Below, one piece after another: positions 56,580-64,000 of a stretch of 64,000 nucleotides of DNA. The notes below the pieces were generated by a model. It made no database searches and was not told the origin of the DNA. It saw only the letters and a list, made by a program, of their open reading frames with translations. Position numbers and translations under genes: made by a program. The DNA is from Nicotiana tabacum (Eukaryota; Streptophyta; Magnoliopsida; Solanales; Solanaceae), in the NCBI RefSeq assembly GCF_000715075.1, contig NC_134085.1, positions 154,036,178-154,100,177 of the forward strand. The letters run 5' to 3'. The number at the start of each line of letters is the position of its first letter. Positions within the stretch are counted from its first letter, which is position 1.

Positions 56580-57138
56580 AGTACAAAAGTTGTTAAGAGC
56601 TCCGAAAAAACTAATTTGTTACTACCGGGATGAATAAAATTATTCATGACATTGATATTGTAAAGTCTCAAAAGAAACTTTTTGAGTTTCAAATGTATAA
56701 GTCAAAGTGGTTGTCATATTGAGACAATAAATAAAAGGAAGATTGAATATCTTCTCTATAATCATACTACGTAAATATGAAAGGTTACCCGATTTTATTT
56801 CTATTTGTACTACACAAATATAAACATGATGCTTGAATCATATGCCACAAGTAAACTAGAGGTTTACTAAAACAAATATTAGTTGGCATAACCGGTTGAC
56901 CATCCCGTTTCAATTATGATGCGAAAAAATTAATTGAGAATTACATTGACATATATTGAAAAATAGAAGATTCTTCAAGAATTCTCTTGTGCTGCTTATT
57001 CTCATAATATACCAGTTAAGGTTGGGATTGTATCCCTTGATTTCTGGAAAAAATAAAAGATGATAAATATATGGGCTCAATCACCTGTCACGTGGACCGT
57101 TTACTATTATATGATTTTAATAGATGCATCTATTCTAT
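56580..57138 (+). pseudogene. Copia-3 pol, protease-integrase region, degraded
   Basis: In shifting frames it carries traces of copia Pol: an IVKSQKKLFEF-like block before the pre-integrase domain, WHNRL followed by a frameshift and PVSIMMRK (the pre-integrase/integrase zinc finger, about 56895-56935), and PVKVGIVSLDFW (about 57010). It is interrupted at 57139 by the Tekay-type solo LTR; removing that joins GPFTYYMILIDAS-like sequence to the stretch at 60387. Its 5' part (LTR, PBS, gag) is absent. Identification is from recognisable blocks only, given the decay. Confidence 0.65.
57134..57138. repeat. Target-site duplication TCTAT (left; right copy 60382-60386)
   Basis: TCTAT precedes TGTAACGACCC at 57139 and follows GGGTCGTGACA at 60381. 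Confidence 0.92.
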
Positions 57139-58170
57139 TGTAACGACCCGACCGGTCGTTTTGAACTTTTGCACTTTGATCGCCAGTTCCCGGGCATGAC
57201 TTGCCTTGTATAACGTATTATGACTGATGTAGATCGTTGGTTTTGGTCTTCAGGAAAAATCAGAATGAATTTGAAGGAACAACCCCACTTGAAAGCTTTG
57301 AATTTGAAAGGTTTGACTAAGAATTGACTTATTTGTATATGAGCTCGGATCGAAAATTTTATGATTTGGATAGCTTCGTTGGGTGATTTATGACTTAGGA
57401 GCGCGATCGGAATGCATTTTAGAAGTCCGTGGACGGATTTGGCTTGAATTGACAAAGTTAATATTTTGGCAAATTCCGGTTGATAGGTGAGATTTTGATC
57501 TGAGGGTCGGAATGGAAATCTGAGAGTTGTTGTAGCTTCTTTATGTCATTTTGTGATGTGTGTGCAAAATTTCAGGTCATTTGGACGTCGTTTGGTCGAC
57601 TTTTTGATCGAATTCGGATTTCGGAAGTTTTGGAATTCTTAGGCTTGAATCCGAGGGTGATTTGATGTTTTGATATTGTTTTGGGTGTTCCGAAGGTTGG
57701 AACAAGTTTGAATTATGTTATGGGGTGTGTTGGCATGTTTGGTCGGGGTCCCATGAGGCTCGGATATGTTTTAGAAGAGTTTTTGGAAGATTTTGTGGTT
57801 TTGAGCATAAGCATGTAATGATCCAAAGGTCCATTTTTAGTTCTAGAGATCGAAATTTGATTTCGAGACTTCCAAAATTTTGATAATGAATTATAGGACT
57901 GATCTGGAAAGTTTGGTCTAATTTCATCAAGTCGCAATTGGGTTTTTGACACGAAACATGAGTTAATTGTTTAACGAGCGAAATGGGTATTGAACTGAGC
58001 AAATGAGCTCCGAATTGAGTTTTGACTGAAGGGCTATGTTCGTATTATTATTTGTAACTCACAGGAACAAGAATCAATGAATTCCGAGTTCGTATGATGG
58101 AGTTAGAGCCTTTTTAGTGAAAAGAAAAACTGCTGCAATTTTCTGGACAGTTTCTGCATTTTTCGCACGT

Positions 58171-58325
58171 GTGAACAGTAACCGCACCTGTGTGAACAGT
58201 ATCCGTGTACAGTACCATGTACAGTAAACATGAACAGTATCTGTGTACAGTACATATGGTACAATACATATAAACAGTACCCCGTATACAGTACCCATGA
58301 ACAGTAAAATGCGTGAACAGTAACC
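58171..58325. repeat. ACAGTA motif array
   Basis: About ten copies of GAACAGTA or TACAGTA spaced 10-20 bp apart within 155 bp, mixed with related words such as ACAATACATA. Confidence 0.85.
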
Positions 58326-59314
58326 ACGGAAATTCTGGACAGAATGTTGAGTTCTGAAAATGGGACTTCGTTCCATTTTCCATTTTTACCAAATTGGAGC
58401 TCGGTGAGAGGCAATTTTCGGGAGATTTTCAGAGAAAATAATGGGGTAAGTGTTTCTAACTTAATTTTGGTTAGATTACCCGAATCTATTACTAGTTTTG
58501 GCATTTAATTGGTGATTTTAGTTGGGAAAATCTTGAAAACCCTCTTGGTTTAATTTGAAGATTTGAGGATCGAGTTGATATCGGATTTTAGTAAAATTGG
58601 TATGGTTGGACTCGTGGTTGAATGAGGTTTCATATTACGTAATTTTTGCCGGGTTCCGAAATGTGGGCCCCACGGGCGAATTTTGAGTGCAATTTCGGAT
58701 TTTTAATGGAAAATGTAGAATTTCATATGGAATTAATTCCTATAATTTTTATTAACTGAATCGAATTATTGTGACTAGATTCGAGGCATTCGGAGGTCGA
58801 TTTGAGAGACAAAGGCATCGCGAGCTAAGAGGATTAGCCGGTTCGAGGTGAGTAATGATTGTAAATGATGTCCTGAGGGTCTAAAACCTCGGATTTGTAC
58901 ATCGTAGTGCTATATTGAGGTGAGACACGCGTTGGATGATGACCACGAGGTCTTTTACTACCGGGGATTGTGACTTGGTCCATCCCGATTGATGATTTTA
59001 CGCATATTTGATTGAAACTTATTTGTTATCATCATAATTTGGGCTGATTGCTATACTTGGGCTTCGTGCCAATTATTTGAATCCTTCGGGAATTTTTATC
59101 ACTATTTCCTCATTGTTTTGACTTATATTTAAACTCAGTCCTGTTTATAATTATTGTTTTACAAACTCATCCGCTTTTATGCAGATTTGAAAACTCAAAT
59201 GATATTTCTAAATGGTATTTTGGGCTGAGAACTACTGTTTTACAAATGCCCGAGGGGCTTATGATGATTTCCGGACTGAGTGAGGTCGAGGGCCATATGT
59301 GAGGATATGCCGAG

Positions 59315-59540
59315 TGATATGAGGCCGAGGGCCTGAGAAACTTTATATGCCACGCGGTGGCTTGAGTGATGTGAGGCCGAGGGCCTGAGATACTTTATAT
59401 GTCACGCGGTGGCTTGAGTGATGTGAGGCCGAGTGATATGAGGCCGAGGGCTTGAGATACTTTATATGCCACGTGGTGGCTTGAGTGATGTGAGGATATG
59501 CTGAGTGATAATGCCACGAGGTGGCTTGATATAGCGCTTG
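59315..59540. repeat. Tandem repeat, 52-bp period
   Basis: TGATRTGAGGCCGAGGGC-type units start at 59315, 59367, 59419 (a 15-bp partial unit), 59434 and 59486, with CCACGCGGTGGCTTGAG near the end of each full unit. Confidence 0.88.
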
Positions 59541-59614
59541 GACCGTAAGGGGCCCCTCCAGAGTCTTCACACCCATAGTGAGCGCGGGTACCCATTGTTC
59601 TGAGTGATTGATAC

Positions 59615-59840
59615 TATGCCCGAGGGGCTGATACTATTCTGAGAGTGAGCCCGAGGGACTGTTACTAATCTGATATTGAGCTCGAGGGGCTGTTACTGTT
59701 CTGATATTGAGCCCGAGGGGTTGTTACTGTTCTGATATTGAGCCCGAGGGGCTGGCACTGTTCTGATATTGAGCCCGAGGTGCTGGTTCTGTTGATATTA
59801 TACCCGAGGGGTAGTTTGTTGTACATGTTTTGCCTGAGGG
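59615..59840. repeat. Tandem repeat, 31-bp period, about eight units
   Basis: CCCGAGG (or CTCGAGG) falls at 59619, 59650, 59681, 59712, 59743 and 59774, exactly 31 bp apart, then two shorter-spaced units. The linker is GGGCTGTTACTGTTCTGATA-like. Confidence 0.88.
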
Positions 59841-60386
59841 GCTGTTTACATTTCTATCATTTTTGTTACTCACTTGTAAACTACTTGCTTTATTTGTTGG
59901 AAAAAAGGGATTTTCACTTGATTTCTCACTGCTTTACTGTTTAAAGCGATTTTACTGCTTCAATATGGAATACCTTGTATTTTTGCGTGATTTCTCACTC
60001 ACTGAGTCGGAGTACTCACATTACTCCTTGCACCTTGTGTGCAGATTCAGGTATGTTTTGGCTGATCGGAGGCAGAGTCATCAGGGTTTAGCAAGGTAGC
60101 GGCCGGCATTCGCAGCACTGCTTCTCTCTCTCCTCATTTCATTAGTCTGTATTTGTACACTCCAGGATTTCAGTTGTATTTATACCATAGTAGATGCTCG
60201 TGACTTGTGACACCCCAGTTAGGGCTGTGTCGGGTTGTGCTTCCATTAATTATATCATTAAATCATATTTAAACTATTTATTAATGTTTAACTATTTTTG
60301 AAAAGGCGATATGGGTTTGTTGGCTGGCCTTATCTTCACGAGAGGCTCCATCACGACCGGAGCGGGGTTTGGGTCGTGACATCTAT

Positions 60387-62305
60387 GGTCATATGTGCAT
60401 TTGTTATCAACTTGCAGTTTGGGTTTTGCAAGATTGCTTGCTCAAATTATTAGAGCACAGTTCTAAAATATAAATTATGATGATTTATCTTAATAATACT
60501 GGTTTAAATCCAAGTTGGTTTAGCAGAAATTATATGCCTTCAACTATAGTTAAATCATTGGTTATGAGAACAAAATTCTCAAAAACGAAATTTTGTATGA
60601 GATGTATTATTAATATACAACAACACTTGTACGCATCTAGCCAAGTTATGAAAATTTCTCCCTATCACAATCGGTTCAGGGTCAGGAACCAAATAATTTC
60701 TATATAGAAATATGGATGTGCTATATGATTTAATTATTCCACCATAATGCACAAAGATACTTTCCCAAAGAAGGTTGGAAAATTTGTTGGTGATCCCAAC
60801 ATTAGGGGGAAAAATGGGCAGCTGAGGAAGTGATACATGAAATGAATTATTATGAATAAATATAGATCCTCGTATAAGAAAATATGAACTTAAAGTTCAA
60901 GTTCAAGTGATAATTCATTTACAAATTATTGCCAGACGGAATTGCTGACCCAAAGCTAAGTGTCATATTTCAGCTGCTAATGCTCCACAAAGAATGAAGT
61001 CCATGAGGGGCAGAGTCTATGTCACGCATGAAGCGTAACAAATCAATCGGTTCCAAAGATAAAACTCCTTGAAGAAGGAGAGGGGCAAATATTTAAAATG
61101 GTCATAATAAGGAGGCAAGTGCTCTAAAAGAGCACCACGACATAACACTTCATAAGACCTTATAGGAGAGGCTCAGGTACCTGGAAATAATGAGATAAAG
61201 AAACATCAATAAGTTATGTCTTTATTAGGTAACAATAGAACCGACATAAAGTGATTATCGACGATATAGTTAGCGCTCAATATTATTAATATTAACGAGG
61301 ATTTTGAGCTCAAATATGTCATGAAATTTGGACAGATGAATGATTGGCCAAAATAAAATAAAATATACGTAATCAAGATTGATTTCACCTGAAAAATGTG
61401 AAGTTGGACGGATAGTCCCAACACCTGAAAGTATAAAGCCAGTGGAGGTATAAATGTGCTCTTATGCGAAGAAAGACAAGTCGATAAACATAAAGACGAC
61501 TTGTGTCACAAGAAGATTTGTAAATATCCTGGCATTGATTATATAGAGACATATTCTCTTGTGGTGGATGTAGTTATTTCAGGTTTTAATCTGGCAATAC
61601 ATAAAAAACTTCATATCCGTATAATGGAAATCATTGAAGGATTTAAATTGTTCTGAAGCATATTATGGTTCCCAAAAAATTTATTAAATAAAGCTTCAAT
61701 AATCCATATACGGATTGAAACAATCAGGGCACATGTGGTATAATCGCTCGAGAAAATACTTGTTGAAAGAAGGGTACAAGAATAATCAATTTGTCCTTGT
61801 AAAAGGATCCAAATTTGAATTTGTTATAATCGCCGTGTATGTTGATGATTCAAATATCATTAGAACTCCCGGGGAGCTTCATAAAGCAGTAGACTGTTTA
61901 AAGAAAGAATTTGAAATGAAAGATCTTAGAAAGACAAAATTTCATCTTGGTCTACAAATTGAGTATATGAAAGATAAAATTTTGTCCATCAATCAACATA
62001 CACTAAAAATATTTTAAAGCGATCAATATGGATAAAGTACATCAATTGAGTACCTCGATGGTTGTGTGACCACTCGATATAAATAAAGATTCATTCAGAC
62101 CTCATGAAAATAATGAAGAACTTCTTGATCCTGAAGTACCATGTCTTAGTGCAATTGATGCACTAATGTATCTTGCTAACATTACAAAGCGTGACATAAC
62201 TTTTTCAGTTAATGTCTTAGCAAGATATAGCTCTGCTCCTACAAGGAGACATTGGAATGAAATCAAACACATATTGTGTTATCTAAAAAGGACTACCGAT
62301 GTGGG
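60387..62305 (+). pseudogene. Copia-3 pol, integrase to RNase H, degraded
   Basis: Integrase remnants up to about 61000 are very degraded. From 61480 RT blocks appear: CKYPGIDYIETYSLVVDVVI, then (after a frameshift) LKQSGHMWYNRSRKYLLKEG and the catalytic YVDD at 61838-61849, GELHKAVDCLKKEFEMKDL and FHLGLQIEYMKDKI. In other frames follow SAIDALMYLANITKRDI and LARYSSAPTRRHWNEIKHIL, the RNase H region, ending at 62305. These are the ordered hallmarks of Ty1/copia RT-RNase H. Multiple stops and frameshifts show it is long dead. An Ogre-like LTR starts immediately after (left flank GTGGG, 62301-62305). Confidence 0.82.
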
Positions 62306-64000
62306 TGTGAGCACGTGATTTTTGTTTACGCGACAATCACTCAAAAAAGAAATCAAAATAATAACAAATGGTCTCGCCGTACAATTTTTGGAATTTACGT
62401 GACATTTTTTGGTAGTTATTTGTGGTTCTGTCCATCCTCATTTAGTCTTATCAAACAAAAAATACAAAATATATATGTCGTGTGTAATTAAACCATAATT
62501 CGGTTATTAAGAGGAAAATCACAAAAAATATGCATCTTTTGTTCTATTTGTCGCCATGGTGTGATTTTACCTATTTAAATATTTTAATATATGTGTGATA
62601 ATTGTGTTAAGTGCTAATTAATGGGTGTTTAATTAGGTTTTGTGTTTTAAAATTAGAAAATAAAAGAAAAAAGTGCAAATTGGTTTAAAAATCAGATTGG
62701 GCCTGTTTTCTTTTAAAATTTGAGGCCCAAAAGCAGCCCAAGGCAGCTGGTCCAAGCAGCCCATCTCCTAGGTCACCAAAACGACGTAGTTTGACACCAA
62801 AACTATGGCGTTTCAAGGACAATCCATCTCAGTCGTTCAAACCAGGTCGATCTGACGGCCCTCGTCCCATCTCCCTTACCCATTACTTAACCCGACCCAA
62901 TGAAACCCGGTTTGATCCGTTCCAGCATAAGACCAAACGACCCCGTTTCATATAGTTAAAGTAATCCAAACCGTTGATCTCATCAGATCCAACGGCTTGG
63001 ATCCACTCACCTACCCCGTATATAAGCCCATCCCTCTTACCCCACGCCCCCAAGCTAGACCCCCCCTGCCCTTAGGTCGTCCTCACCAGACCCAAACCCC
63101 ACGGAACCCTAGCGCCGCCCCCTTTCCCCTCACCATAAACCCGGCGGCAAGGATGTCGGTGACCACCACCTTAACACCCCACCTCGACCCCCTGAACACA
63201 GATCCACTAACCGTGGGTCTCGAATCCTCCCCCACCATCTCAAATCTTCATTTGAAGATTCGAGCCGGACCTCGACCTACACCAAACCACCCCAGATTCA
63301 CACTAGACACTCCCCTGACCTCCCTCTTGACCAAACCAAGCTTGGTTTGGTCCGAATCTACCCACAAATCCCAAAACCCCAAATCTGAAGATTCAAACCC
63401 TAGAGCAAAATAATTTGTGAAGTCTGTTTAGATTTAACGGAAGTTCGGGGTCTAATAGACCCTAATCAAAGTGTTCTCAGTCGAGAACACCTCTATTAAG
63501 ATCGGTTCGACCTCAAATGGGCAAATCAAGCTCGGGCCTGGGTCATCTGTGTTTAAGCTTTTCAGGTTTGTTCACTTTTCCCTTTTGTTGTCTATTTTAG
63601 TTTAGATTAGTTTATCGGCATGTTTATTTAGTTTGTTTGTTTATTTTGGGATTTCTGTTGTCAGTTTGTGCTCCATCTTCATAAGATCTTTTATTTGGTT
63701 GGTTGTTTATTCTGTTATGTTGAATCCGTATAGTAGTATACATATTTCAATTCGATTGATATCGTCGAACCAATAATGCTTGTAGTTTTCCCCTGTATCG
63801 TGCAAAATTGTCAAGAACAGTTTTATGCCTTATTTTACGTTGTTTGTTTGGTCGACTGCTTGTCCTGTGTTATAATTAGTATAGTCGAGTCGATATACGT
63901 CGTCAATTAGTTTCGGTTGGAATGATAGCAATTTGACTCATGCTATTTTGATTTACTGAAGCATTGTGAATCAGCTTAGTTTGTTGTCACTGTGTATTAG
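62306..64000 (+). repeat. Ogre-like LTR 3, left part, runs off the window
   Basis: Starts TGTGAGCACGTGATTTTTG. TATA box TATATAAG at 63019-63026; hairpins at 63239-63264 and 63471-63490. It aligns with LTR 1 and the solo LTR. Whether it is solo or part of a full element cannot be seen. The open frame at 62997-63413 starts upstream of the TATA box and has no recognisable domain, so I do not call it a gene. Confidence 0.82.

Larger units (their letters stand above)
57139..60381 (+). mobile_element. Solo LTR, Tekay/Del-like type (3243 bp)
   Basis: Starts TGTAACGACCCGACCGGTCG and ends GGTTTGGGTCGTGACA; TCTAT on both sides; no internal region. The termini resemble the Tekay-like LTR at 16509-19288. 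It holds three repeat arrays (58171-58325, 59315-59540 and 59615-59840). No coding region is supported. The LTR start carries AACGACC/GGTCGTT inverted arms. Confidence 0.88.

Noticed and set aside
62997..63413. 138-codon open frame in LTR 3
   Set aside because: It starts before the TATA box, is proline- and serine-rich low complexity, and the two related LTRs have no matching open frame.
1..64000. Integrated pararetrovirus or other virus sequence
   Set aside because: All RT regions belong to elements with LTRs, PBS and Ty1/copia or Ty3/gypsy domain order; no movement or coat protein motif seen.
1..64000. tRNA or rRNA genes
   Set aside because: No convincing tRNA A/B boxes with cloverleaf or rRNA core sequence seen by eye; only PBS sequences complementary to tRNA ends.

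Overview
This window is plant nuclear DNA. It is a repeat-only stretch of nested transposable elements with no host gene I can defend. The gag and pol families, the intron-bearing Mutator-like transposase, and the retrotransposon types (Ty3/gypsy Athila, Tekay/Del, Tat/Ogre and several Ty1/copia) are those of large Solanaceae genomes. Nicotiana or a relative is my best guess, from recalled family resemblance only. Every coding region is a pseudogene with stops, frameshifts or truncations.

Layout, left to right. (1) 1-5467, minus strand: 5' part of a large-LTR Ogre/Tat-like Ty3/gypsy element (gag remnant, repeat-rich leader, PBS, 5' LTR 4192-5467) that runs off the left edge. It interrupts (2) a Ty1/copia element, copia-2 (gag 5468-5772, PBS, LTR 5826-6734). 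(3) 6739-10850, minus: a 4.1 kb solo LTR with target-site duplication (TSD) AGAGT, placed at the edge of the copia-2 LTR. (4) Copia-1, minus, split into 10851-11914 (protease to integrase) and 29075-30564 (gag, PBS, LTR) by (5) a Tat-type Ty3/gypsy element at 11915-29074 (plus, TSD AGTAT). That element carries a second RNase H domain and an antisense accessory ORF. Inside it lies (6) a Tekay/Del-like element at 12022-19288 (minus), joined by a deletion to the stub of the Tat 5' LTR.

(7) From about 31.5 kb a Mutator-like element (MULE) begins. Its transposase gene is split by (8) a nearly full-length Athila element at 33497-47551 (plus, TSD TGTGC, both LTRs, tRNA-Asp-type PBS, gag-pol, a downstream ORF in the env position, PPT). 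The MULE resumes at 47557, has a GT-AG intron at 47924-48242, and is cut at 48763 by (9) an Ogre-like LTR. That LTR is itself interrupted by (10) a solo LTR at 51836-56245 (TSD CTGGA). (11) A third copia pol (copia-3, plus) follows, split by (12) a Tekay-type solo LTR at 57139-60381 (TSD TCTAT) and cut at 62306 by (13) another Ogre-like LTR that runs off the right edge.

The most unusual signal is a 43-bp repeat, each unit with a hairpin core, in two arrays in opposite orientation within the same MULE. About 15 copies lie just upstream of the transposase start, and six copies fill most of its intron. Other signals worth a second look are GC-rich NotI-type palindromes shared by unrelated elements, a promoter-like module upstream of the Athila env-position ORF, paired conserved hairpins downstream of the TATA boxes of the large LTRs, and a run of six hairpins in a copia LTR.
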